From NCBI GenBank assembly GCA_017438775.1, contig JAFRUR010000061.1, positions 1 to 60,222 on the forward strand: DNA of 60,222 bases. Reading direction: 5' to 3'. The stretch comes from Lachnospiraceae bacterium (GTDB taxonomy: Bacteria; Bacillota; Clostridia; Lachnospirales; Lachnospiraceae). Shown here one piece after another: positions 8,733 through 15,803 of this stretch; the first letter of the stretch is position 1, and each line of letters opens with the position of its first letter. A model generated the notes under the pieces. That model searched no databases and was not told where the DNA came from. It was given only the letters and a program-made list of their open reading frames with translations. The position numbers and the translations under genes were made by a program.

Positions 8733-9299
8733 ATGCGCGATCCGTCTCCGTCCGCGGCCGCAGGCCGCAGGACCCGCACTCTCGACCTTGCCTATATTGC
8801 CCTCTTTGCCGTTCTGATCGCCGTCTGCTCCTGGATCAGCATCCCCATGCAGGTCCCCTTCACGCTGCAGACCTTCGCCGTCTTTCTGGCCTGCGGTCTC
8901 CTGGGCGGCCGGCGCGGCACCCAGGCCGTCGTCGTCTACCTCCTTCTGGGCGCCGTCGGCGTGCCCGTCTTCTCCGGTTTTACCGGCGGAATCGGCCGTC
9001 TGATCGGAGCGACCGGGGGCTACCTCCTCGGCTTCGTCTTCACCGCCCTGGTCATGTGGGCCTGTGAGGCGTTTCTCGGAAAGAAGCCCTGGGTGCTCAT
9101 CCTCTCCATGGTGCTCGGCCTTCTGGTCTGCTACGCCTTCGGCACCGCCTGGTTCATGGCCCTCTACACGATCAACACCGGGGCCGTCGGCCTCGGCACC
9201 GTCCTCGGCTGGTGCGTCATCCCCTTCCTTCTTCCGGATGCCGCCAAGATCGCCCTGGCCTTTATCCTGACGCGCCGTCTCTCGAAGACGATCCGGTAA
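8733..9299 (+). CDS. bioY: Biotin transporter substrate-binding subunit (S component) BioY
   Basis: BioY is the membrane S component that captures biotin, alone or with an energy-coupling factor (EcfAAT). The 188-residue protein has about six hydrophobic segments and the family signatures IPMQVPFTLQTFAVFLA near residue 40 and FSGFTGGIGRLIGATGGYL near residue 88. The ATG at 8733 is preceded by a modest AGAGG. A BirA operator overlaps its promoter, tying expression to biotin supply. No ECF ATPase or biotin synthesis gene is adjacent, suggesting reliance on a shared ECF module elsewhere and possibly on biotin uptake. Confidence 0.95.
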   Translation: MRDPSPSAAAGRRTRTLDLAYIALFAVLIAVCSWISIPMQVPFTLQTFAVFLACGLLGGRRGTQAVVVYLLLGAVGVPVFSGFTGGIGRLIGATGGYLLGFVFTALVMWACEAFLGKKPWVLILSMVLGLLVCYAFGTAWFMALYTINTGAVGLGTVLGWCVIPFLLPDAAKIALAFILTRRLSKTIR

Positions 9300-9325
9300 G
9301 GCCGCTGTTTCATACGAAATCATTC

Positions 9326-9361
9326 AGGAGCGTCTCCTCCCGGAGGCGCTCCTGTTTTTTC
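9326..9361 (+). terminator. Terminator of bioY
   Basis: AGGAGCGTCTCC, loop TCCC, GGAGGCGCTCCT, then GTTTTTT. Beyond it, 9362-9545 is a strongly pyrimidine-rich stretch without a gene. Confidence 0.9.
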
Positions 9362-9552
9362 TTCTTTCCGCCGCTCCGTTCCCTCTTGACCCTTTTCTTC
9401 CGGCCGGCTCCTTTCTTCCCTCCCGCCCGCTCCGTTTCTTTTCCGCCCTTCCCGCGCGGTCACGCCTGTGTCTCCCCGGCCGCCTTTCCCTTCCTCAGCC
9501 CAAGCTCCTCACATCAGCCCCGGAATCTCGACCTTTCCGCTTCATAAATTGT

Positions 9553-9581
9553 TTGAAAAAACACGGATTCAGCGGTATACT
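9553..9581 (+). promoter_or_regulatory. Promoter of the phospholipase C-like gene
   Basis: TTGAAA at 9553-9558, 17-bp spacer, TATACT at 9576-9581, about 80 nt ahead of the chosen start codon. Confidence 0.75.
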
Positions 9582-9663
9582 GTCAGATGGATGCATCTGT
9601 GTCCTTCCTTCCTGTTCACCCGCGCACCCGCGCCGCTTCGGCGCGCTCTCATGGGAGGCCGTC

Positions 9664-10461
9664 ATGCCTGCTGTCTATGCCCATTACGTATTCGGGCGAA
9701 ACGTCTACCGTCAGCTGCCGGAGGAGGTCCGGCGCACCGTCCACGCCCACCGGAAGCACTTCGTCACCGGGTTTCAGGGCCCCGATATCCTCTTTTTCTA
9801 CAAGTTCTATGAAAAGAACGCCGTCAACCAGACCGGCTACCGGATGCACGAAGAGCTCGTCTCCGGCCTCATCGACAGGGTCCGCGCCGGAATGAAGGCG
9901 GCCGGCATCGGCAGGGACAGCGTCCAGGGCGCCTACCTTCTCGGCTTCCTCTGCCACTTCATGCTGGACTCTGCCTGCCATCCTTACGTGAATCAGATGA
10001 TGGAGGAGCTCTCGCTGCGCCACGTCTACATCGAAACGGAATTTGAGAAATTCATGCTCAGGCGCGAGGGGCACGACCCGGACACCTGGCCGGTCCACCA
10101 GATCCTGGAGCGCAACGCCGTGCCCGGAGAAGACCTGACCCTCTTCTACGAGGGCGTGACCGGGCCGCAGATCACCTCCGCCATCCGCCAGATGGCCCTG
10201 ATCAAGCGGACCCTGACGCCCGTAAACGCCCGCAAGCAGGCCGCCATCCGCGCACTGATGCAGAAGGCCGGCGTCTACGAGACCCACGCGGAGCAGGTGA
10301 TGTGGTCCGGGACGGACCCGAAGTGCGCCGTCTCCAACGAGGGGCTCCTCGCCCGTCTGGAGGCCGCCGTACCCGAAGCCGCGGAGATGGTCACCTGGCT
10401 CTGGGAGCACATGGAAGATGACGAACCCGTGCCGGAGAGGCTCCGGCGCGATTTTGAATAA
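9664..10461 (+). CDS. Zinc-dependent phospholipase C-like protein
   Basis: The 265-residue protein begins MPAVYAHYVFGRNVYRQL, typical of the zinc-dependent phospholipase C-like family common in Clostridia. Candidate metal ligands are the N-terminal His (YAHY), the H..GFQGPD segment near residue 35, and HFMLDSACHPYVNQ near residue 100, which has the H..D...H pattern. No signal peptide is visible, so it probably acts in the cytosol, unlike secreted clostridial toxins; substrate unknown. The ATG at 9664 follows GGGAGG; an in-frame upstream ATG at 9553 lies inside the promoter and is rejected. About 60 bp upstream of a transporter gene on the same strand. Confidence 0.85.
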   Translation: MPAVYAHYVFGRNVYRQLPEEVRRTVHAHRKHFVTGFQGPDILFFYKFYEKNAVNQTGYRMHEELVSGLIDRVRAGMKAAGIGRDSVQGAYLLGFLCHFMLDSACHPYVNQMMEELSLRHVYIETEFEKFMLRREGHDPDTWPVHQILERNAVPGEDLTLFYEGVTGPQITSAIRQMALIKRTLTPVNARKQAAIRALMQKAGVYETHAEQVMWSGTDPKCAVSNEGLLARLEAAVPEAAEMVTWLWEHMEDDEPVPERLRRDFE

Positions 10462-10524
10462 GTCCGGTCCTCCGGACAGGGTATCGAAGAAACTCGCATC
10501 AAACAGAGGGGGAAACACACTGAC

Positions 10525-11763
10525 ATGGAAGGCAAAACCAAACTGACAAAACTGGAGAAGTTCTGGATTCTGTACGATGTAGGCAACTCCGCGTTCACGA
10601 TGCTGGTCTCCACGATCATCCCGATCTACTTCAACCATCTGGCGGGGCTGAAGAACATCTCCGAGGTGGACTACCTGGCCTACTGGGGCTACGCCGCCTC
10701 CCTGGCCACCCTGCTGGTCGCCATCATCGGACCCGTCCTGGGCACCATCGCGGATACCGAGGGGTATAAGAAGCCCATCTTCACCATCAGCATGATGGTG
10801 GGCGTAATCGGCTGCGCGGCCCTGTCCATCCCCACCAACTGGCTCCTGTTCCTGGCCGTGTTCGTCATCGCGAAGGTGGCCTACAACTCCAGCCTCATCT
10901 TCTACGACGCGATGCTGAACGACGTCACCACGCCGGAGCGCATGGACGACGTCTCCTCCCGCGGCTACGCCTGGGGCTACATCGGAAGCTGCGTGCCCTT
11001 CATCATCAGCCTGGTCATCGTTCTGAAGGCGCCCCTGCCGATGCAGGTCTCCATGGGCATCGCCTTCGTGCTGAACGCCCTCTGGTGGGCCGGCGTCACG
11101 ATCCCGCTCCTCAAGAATTACAAGCAGATCAACTATGCGCCGAAGAGCGAACACCCCATCCGCGACAGTTTCTCGCGTCTGGGCCACGTCTTCCAGGACA
11201 TGAAGGAACACCCCAACGTGTTCTGGTTCCTGCTGGCCTTCTTCTTCTACATCGACGGTGTGTACACGATCATCGAGATGGCCACCGCCTTCGGCAGCGC
11301 CCTGGGCTTCTCGTCCACGACCCTGCTGCTGGCCCTCCTGGTCACGCAGTTCGTGGCCTTCCCGTTCGCTCTGCTCTTCGGCCGGCTCTCCTCGCGCATG
11401 CCCAACGGCCGGCTCATCCGCATCTGTATCATCGCCTACACCGCCATCGCCCTCTTTGCCATCCAGCTGGATAAGCCCTGGGAGTTCTGGCTCCTGGCCG
11501 TCTGCGTCGGCATGTTCCAGGGCGGCATCCAGGCCCTGTCCCGCTCCTACTTCTCCAAGATCATCCCTCCGGAGAAGAGCGGCGAATACTTCGGCGTGTA
11601 CGATATCTTCGGCAAAGGCGCCGCCTTCATGGGCACCATGCTCGTGGGCGCGATGGCGCAGATCACCGGCAGCCTGAACACGGGCGTGTCCGTGATCGCC
11701 GCCATGTTCGTGGTCGGCATCTTCCTCTTCGGGAAGGCCCTCAAGATGAACCGTGACGTGTGA
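10525..11763 (+). CDS. MFS transporter of the UMF1 / Atg22-like type
   Basis: A 412-residue protein with about twelve hydrophobic segments. The start EKFWILYDVGNSAFTMLV and the loop GTIADTEGYKKP between helices 2 and 3 identify the UMF1 (Atg22-like) branch of the major facilitator superfamily. Yeast Atg22 exports amino acids from the vacuole; bacterial substrates are mostly unknown. GGIQALSRSYFSKIIP and EYFGVYDIFGKGAAFMG near residues 333-370 are the conserved C-half motifs. The ATG is preceded by GAGGGGGAAACAC. Its stop codon overlaps the start of the next gene (TGATG), so the two are translated together. Confidence 0.92.
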   Translation: MEGKTKLTKLEKFWILYDVGNSAFTMLVSTIIPIYFNHLAGLKNISEVDYLAYWGYAASLATLLVAIIGPVLGTIADTEGYKKPIFTISMMVGVIGCAALSIPTNWLLFLAVFVIAKVAYNSSLIFYDAMLNDVTTPERMDDVSSRGYAWGYIGSCVPFIISLVIVLKAPLPMQVSMGIAFVLNALWWAGVTIPLLKNYKQINYAPKSEHPIRDSFSRLGHVFQDMKEHPNVFWFLLAFFFYIDGVYTIIEMATAFGSALGFSSTTLLLALLVTQFVAFPFALLFGRLSSRMPNGRLIRICIIAYTAIALFAIQLDKPWEFWLLAVCVGMFQGGIQALSRSYFSKIIPPEKSGEYFGVYDIFGKGAAFMGTMLVGAMAQITGSLNTGVSVIAAMFVVGIFLFGKALKMNRDV

Positions 11764-12383
11764 TGATGGATCAGGACAGAACGGGCGCTGCCGCCGCACA
11801 CGCAGCCACGACCGCCCCGCCCTCAGAACCCGTCAACACCGCTCCCGCGGCTGCCGTTCCTTCTGACGCCGCGTCCTTCTATGACGAGAACGCGTTTTCC
11901 GCGGAGGATATCTCGGAGGGCCATGCCGCTGTGCACCGGACCCCGCACCCGGACCTTCTTCTGACGGGTTCGTCCGCCCACGACCACTACGGCACCTCCG
12001 ACGACGTGAGCGATGACGGCCTCCCGTCCCGCCGTGGGCCGGGGGAACGCTCGCCCCTGGCGGAGTTTCTGGAAGACGTCATCCTGGAAGAGGATATCCT
12101 GGCCGAAGCCCAGTACAAGTCCCTCGACAAGACCTTCCTCTGGCTCCGCAACCTCTCGGTCCTCGCCGCGTTCATTCTGTTTTTTATCAGTCTGTTCATG
12201 CCCCACCACAATCTCTTAAAGGGGGCGGCCTACATTTTCGGCTGCGGCGCCTACGTCTTCGAGATCCTTCTCATTACGGACGCCTTCCACAAGCGCGTCC
12301 CCTCGGACGAGATGTTCATGGCCTACTGCTTCGGACCGATGTACCTGCTGCTGGCCATCAGCTACCTCTTCGGTTCGCACTGA
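11763..12383 (+). CDS. Small membrane protein of unknown function coupled to the UMF1 transporter
   Basis: Not recognised. The first ~120 of 206 residues are Ala/Pro/Ser-rich and acidic with no obvious fold. Then come two or three hydrophobic segments: NLSVLAAFILFFISLFMP, LLKGAAYIFGCGAYVFEIL and the C-terminal MYLLLAISYLFGSH. The N-terminal part is probably a disordered cytosolic tail. It starts at ATG 11763 (or the next ATG, 11766) overlapping the transporter's TGA, which suggests translational coupling and a possible partner role in the same membrane complex. Confidence 0.75.
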   Translation: MMDQDRTGAAAAHAATTAPPSEPVNTAPAAAVPSDAASFYDENAFSAEDISEGHAAVHRTPHPDLLLTGSSAHDHYGTSDDVSDDGLPSRRGPGERSPLAEFLEDVILEEDILAEAQYKSLDKTFLWLRNLSVLAAFILFFISLFMPHHNLLKGAAYIFGCGAYVFEILLITDAFHKRVPSDEMFMAYCFGPMYLLLAISYLFGSH

Positions 12384-12500
12384 CCGCGTTTGTTCACAAA
12401 ACGTTCGGATTCTTCCGTGGTAATCCGCCTGTCTCTGTGGTATGATGAGGAGCGGCGATACCCGCCGTTTCCCATCAACTTAAAGGAGCTTTCAACACCG

Positions 12501-13724
12501 ATGAAAATGAGATTCAGATTCCTGGCCCTCGCCGTCTGCCTGGTCCTGGCCCTCACGGCCTGCAAGACCAACCTGCCGGTCCCCTCGGCGCCGCAGACCA
12601 CGGCCTCCACAGAGGCGCCGTCCACCGCTGCGCCCACCGAAGCGCCGTCCACCGCTGCGCCCACCGAGCCGCAGACCACGGCGTCCGCGCAGACTATGCC
12701 CGCAGAGGTCGAGGTGGAGGGCGTTCCCTCCTTCATGCACCTCACCTACGACTTTCATGACTACTTCACCCTGGGTGAATACAAGGGCGTCAGCTATGAG
12801 CCCACGGACAGCACCGTCACCGCGGAGGAGCTCCAGGCCGAGATCGACACCTATCTTCAGAACGCCGCCACCACCAAACCGTCGGACAAGACCGTGGTGG
12901 AAAACGGCGATATCGTCCACATCACCTACAAGGGATACCTGGACGGCGTCGCCTTTGAGGGCGGAGATTCCGGAGAGGCCGGGTACGACCTTCACGTCGG
13001 CTCCGGAGAATTCGTCGGCAACTTCGAGGAGCAGCTGATCGGCAAGCAGGTGGGCACGGACGTCGTCCTGGAGGGCGTCCGCTTCCCGGACAACTACCGC
13101 AACAACCCGGATCTGTCCGGCAAGGACACCACCTTCGAGGTCAGCATCCAGTACATCGCGGAGACCGTTGTCCCCGCGCTGGACGATGCCTTCGTGCAGG
13201 GCCTCGGCCGGGAGGGCGTGGACACGGTGGACAAGTTCCGCGCCTGGGTCCAGAGCTACCTGCAGGAGCAGAAGGCGGAGGAAGCCCGCAGCAAGGACAT
13301 CGCCAGTGTCATCTCGGCCGTCTATAATGCCGGAACGAGCAAGGGACTGCCGGAAGAGACCGTAAAGGCCTTCACGGACAACCTCATCTCCATGTACGAG
13401 GCCCGCGCCGCGCAGTACGGGGTCGACCTCGGCACCCTGGTCGGCGTCATGCTCCAAATGACGGAGGAGCAGTTCCGCACGGCCGCCCGCACCTCCTCGG
13501 AGGCTTCTGTCCGCGAAGAGATCGTCATCTCCGCCGTGGCCGCGGCCGAGAAGATGGACCTCTCCGACGCGGAATACACCGCCGCTCTCGACGCCTTCGC
13601 GAAAGAGAACGGCACCACTGTGGACAAGGTGCTCGCCAGCTATCAGGAAGACGACCTCAAGTCCTACTTCTTCCTGAACAAGATGCGCGCCTTCCTCTTG
13701 GACAGCGCGTCTCCCACCAAATAA
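12501..13724 (+). CDS. Trigger-factor-like lipoprotein with FKBP-type peptidyl-prolyl isomerase domain
   Basis: A 407-residue predicted lipoprotein: signal peptide with lipobox LALTAC (Cys21), then a Ser/Thr/Pro/Ala linker (about 29-65) containing two copies of the phrase EAPSTAAPT. From about residue 110 the order is that of trigger factor without its ribosome-binding domain: an FKBP-type domain (NGDIVHITYKGYLDGVAFEGG ... ALDDAFVQGLG) and a helical C-terminal substrate-binding domain (YLQEQKAEEARSKDI to the end). It is likely a folding helper on the outer face of the membrane. The ATG follows AAAGGAGC. The linker repeat is a 24-bp DNA duplication at about 12613-12660. Confidence 0.88.
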   Translation: MKMRFRFLALAVCLVLALTACKTNLPVPSAPQTTASTEAPSTAAPTEAPSTAAPTEPQTTASAQTMPAEVEVEGVPSFMHLTYDFHDYFTLGEYKGVSYEPTDSTVTAEELQAEIDTYLQNAATTKPSDKTVVENGDIVHITYKGYLDGVAFEGGDSGEAGYDLHVGSGEFVGNFEEQLIGKQVGTDVVLEGVRFPDNYRNNPDLSGKDTTFEVSIQYIAETVVPALDDAFVQGLGREGVDTVDKFRAWVQSYLQEQKAEEARSKDIASVISAVYNAGTSKGLPEETVKAFTDNLISMYEARAAQYGVDLGTLVGVMLQMTEEQFRTAARTSSEASVREEIVISAVAAAEKMDLSDAEYTAALDAFAKENGTTVDKVLASYQEDDLKSYFFLNKMRAFLLDSASPTK

Positions 13725-13808
13725 TTCCCGATGGCCCGCCCCGCTGCAGGGGCCTCACCCATAGACAAATGATCGCAGATCAAACGATAAGAAAGGGGAA
13801 CTGAAAAC

Positions 13809-14282
13809 ATGCTTAAGGAATTCAAGGAATTCGCACTCAAGGGCAACATGATCGACATGGCCGTCGGCGTCATCATCGGCGGCGCGTTCGGCGCTCTGGT
13901 CACCGCTCTGGTCAACAACATCTTCATGCCGCTGCTGTCCCTGATCACAGCCGGCGCGGACTTCTCCACCTGGTTCATCGCCCTGGACGGCAACAAGTAC
14001 GCCACGGCCGAGGCCGCCGCGGAAGCCGGCGCCGCCGTCGTGAACTTCGGCCTGTTCATCTCCGCCATCATCAACTTCCTGCTGATGGCCTTCGTGGTCT
14101 TCCTGTTCGTGCGCGCCATCAACAAGGCCCGCGCGGCTGCCAAGCCCGCCGAGGAGGCCGCTCCCGAAGAGCCCACGACCAAGGTCTGCCCGTTCTGCCA
14201 GTCCGAGATCGCCATCGCCGCGACCCGCTGCCCTCACTGCACGTCCGAGCTTCCGGAAAGCCCGATCGATCCTGCCGCGTAA
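13809..14282 (+). CDS. mscL: Large-conductance mechanosensitive channel with C-terminal zinc ribbon
   Basis: MscL is the pressure-release channel of the cell membrane, a homopentamer with two transmembrane helices per chain. The N-terminus MLKEFKEFALKGNMIDMAVG and VIIGGAFGALVTALVNN (first helix) are characteristic, and the second helix is near residues 80-103. Instead of the usual short cytosolic helical bundle, the chain continues through an Ala/Glu-rich linker into a zinc ribbon with CPFC (127-130) and CPHC (141-144). Length 157 against about 130-150 for typical MscL. The ATG follows GAAAGGGG. A strong terminator ends the unit. Confidence 0.93.
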   Translation: MLKEFKEFALKGNMIDMAVGVIIGGAFGALVTALVNNIFMPLLSLITAGADFSTWFIALDGNKYATAEAAAEAGAAVVNFGLFISAIINFLLMAFVVFLFVRAINKARAAAKPAEEAAPEEPTTKVCPFCQSEIAIAATRCPHCTSELPESPIDPAA

Positions 14283-14293
14283 ATCTGTTATCC

Positions 14294-14319
14294 GGGGGCG
14301 CTCTGCGCCCCCTTTTATT
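14294..14319 (+). terminator. Terminator of mscL
   Basis: GGGGGCGC, loop TCT, GCGCCCCC, then TTTTATT, 12 bp after the mscL stop codon. Confidence 0.9.
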
Positions 14320-14340
14320 CTCTCAAAGGAGGTGCCCCAC

Positions 14341-14802
14341 ATGAAGAAAACCATCGTCGTCGGCTGTGACAACGCCGCTGTCGCCCTCAAGGACACCCTG
14401 ATCAAATTCATGCAGGACCTGGGCTATGAGGTCGAGAACGTCGGTGTCGACAGTCCGGAAGACGGCACCTACTATCCCTACGTCGCGGAGCGCGTCTGCA
14501 AGGCCGTCATCGACTCCGGCTACACCAAGGAGGGCGTCCTCATCTGCGGCACCGGCCTCGGTATGTGCATCTGCGCGAACAAGTTCCCGGGCATCCGCGC
14601 GGGCGTCTGCCACGACAGCTATTCCGGCGAGCGCCTGAAGCTCTCCAACAACGGCAACGTCATCTGCTTCGGCGCGCGCGTCATCGGGCCGGAACTGGCC
14701 AAGAAGATCCTGAAGGAGTGGCTCTCCCTTGAGTTCAAGGACGGTTCCTCCACCCCCAAGGTCGAGGCCATCCGCGAGCTGGACCGCAAGTACCTGAAGT
14801 GA
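14341..14802 (+). CDS. RpiB/LacAB-family sugar-phosphate isomerase (candidate D-erythrulose-4-phosphate isomerase)
   Basis: The 153-residue protein has the RpiB fold signatures LICGTGLGMCICANKFPGIRAG with the catalytic Cys69 and NVICFGARVIG. The N-terminal motif reads CDNAAVALK: the second catalytic residue of ribose-5-phosphate isomerase B (His in CDH) is Asn here, which argues for a different sugar phosphate. The next genes encode a TIM-like isomerase and a RuBisCO-like protein. In erythritol and D-apiose pathways an RpiB relative (DerI/EryI) converts D-erythrulose-4-phosphate to D-erythrose-4-phosphate, and that is my inference. The ATG follows AAAGGAGG; about 140 bp separate it from the next gene. 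Confidence 0.88.
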   Translation: MKKTIVVGCDNAAVALKDTLIKFMQDLGYEVENVGVDSPEDGTYYPYVAERVCKAVIDSGYTKEGVLICGTGLGMCICANKFPGIRAGVCHDSYSGERLKLSNNGNVICFGARVIGPELAKKILKEWLSLEFKDGSSTPKVEAIRELDRKYLK

Positions 14803-14939
14803 TCTCCGGCGGACGCCCGGCCGGCGCCCCGCCTTCGCCGCACCTTCGCGGGAATCTTCCCGCGGGGCGGCCTGCCGCTTCTGTTCACCCGGCTGGCGCC
14901 GCGGCGCCCCGGCACTTCAAGCAGAAAGGACTGCCTGAC

Positions 14940-15746
14940 ATGGCGAGACTGGACAGACTCTATCTCGGCACCAACACCAAGATGTACAAGACCATCGCGG
15001 ATACCAAGCTCTTCCTCACCCGCCTCGACGGGATGACCAAGGACATCTCCGCGGATAAGCTCGAACTCTTCGTGATTCCCTCCTACACCTCCCTCGCGGA
15101 AGCCGTGGAGACCGTGAAGAACTCCAAGATCCGCATCGGCGCCCAGAACATGGGCTGGGAGGACGAGGGGCAGTTCACCGGAGAGATCTCTCCCGTGATG
15201 CTCAAAGAGATCGGCCTCGATCTCGTGATGATCGGCCACTCCGAAAGGCGCCACGTCCTCGGAGAGACGGACTTCATGGAGGAGAAGAAGGTCAAAAAGG
15301 CCTGCGAGTCGGGCTTTATCCCGCTGCTCTGCATCGGCGAGACCGCGCAGGAAAAGGAATACGGCCTCTCGGCCGAAGTCCTGCGCACCCAGCTCAAGAT
15401 CGGCCTGCACTCCATCACCGCGGAGCAGGCAAAGGACCTCTGGATCGCCTATGAGCCCGTCTGGTCCATCGGCGTCGGCGGCACTCCCGCCTCGGAGGAC
15501 TACGCGGAGGCGATGCACATCGTCATCAAGGACGCTCTGGCGGAGCTCTTCGGCGACGAGGTCGGCCGCGACATCCCCGTGCTCTACGGCGGCTCCGTGA
15601 ACCCGCAGAACGCTCCCGCCCTCATCGTACAGCCCCATGTAGACGGCCTCTTTATCGGCCGCAGCGCCTGGGACGCCGACAATTTCCACGGCATCATCCG
15701 CACGGTCCTGCCACTCTTTGCGCAGAAGAAGGCCGCGGCAAACTGA
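14940..15746 (+). CDS. Triose-phosphate-isomerase-like enzyme (candidate L-erythrulose-1-phosphate isomerase)
   Basis: The 268-residue protein has all TIM catalytic residues: Lys14 and Asn12 (GTNTKM), His100 (MIGHSERR) and Glu172 (AYEPVW), plus the YGGSVNPQNA phosphate loop. It departs from housekeeping TpiA in two telling places: the start is GTNTKMYKT rather than GNWKMN, and the flexible loop reads SIGVGGTPAS instead of AIGTGKTAT. A loop of the form IGV.G.PAS is what I associate with the EryH/LerI relatives that isomerise L-erythrulose-1-phosphate to D-erythrulose-4-phosphate. Its place between an RpiB-like isomerase and a RuBisCO-like protein supports that. A second, true tpiA is expected elsewhere. 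The ATG follows AGAAAGGA. Confidence 0.87.
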   Translation: MARLDRLYLGTNTKMYKTIADTKLFLTRLDGMTKDISADKLELFVIPSYTSLAEAVETVKNSKIRIGAQNMGWEDEGQFTGEISPVMLKEIGLDLVMIGHSERRHVLGETDFMEEKKVKKACESGFIPLLCIGETAQEKEYGLSAEVLRTQLKIGLHSITAEQAKDLWIAYEPVWSIGVGGTPASEDYAEAMHIVIKDALAELFGDEVGRDIPVLYGGSVNPQNAPALIVQPHVDGLFIGRSAWDADNFHGIIRTVLPLFAQKKAAAN

Positions 15747-15758
15747 CCCGAATCCATG

Positions 15759-15791
15759 CCGCGCCGGCTCTGTTCCGGCGCGGTCTTTTTT
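15759..15791 (+). terminator. Terminator or attenuator directly before the RuBisCO-like gene
   Basis: CCGCGCCGG, 7-nt loop, CCGGCGCGG, then TCTTTTTT. It ends one base before the AGGAGG of the next gene, only 12 bases from its start codon, so transcripts reaching the RuBisCO-like gene from upstream must read through it. Confidence 0.85.
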
Positions 15792-15803
15792 CAGGAGGCA
15801 CTC

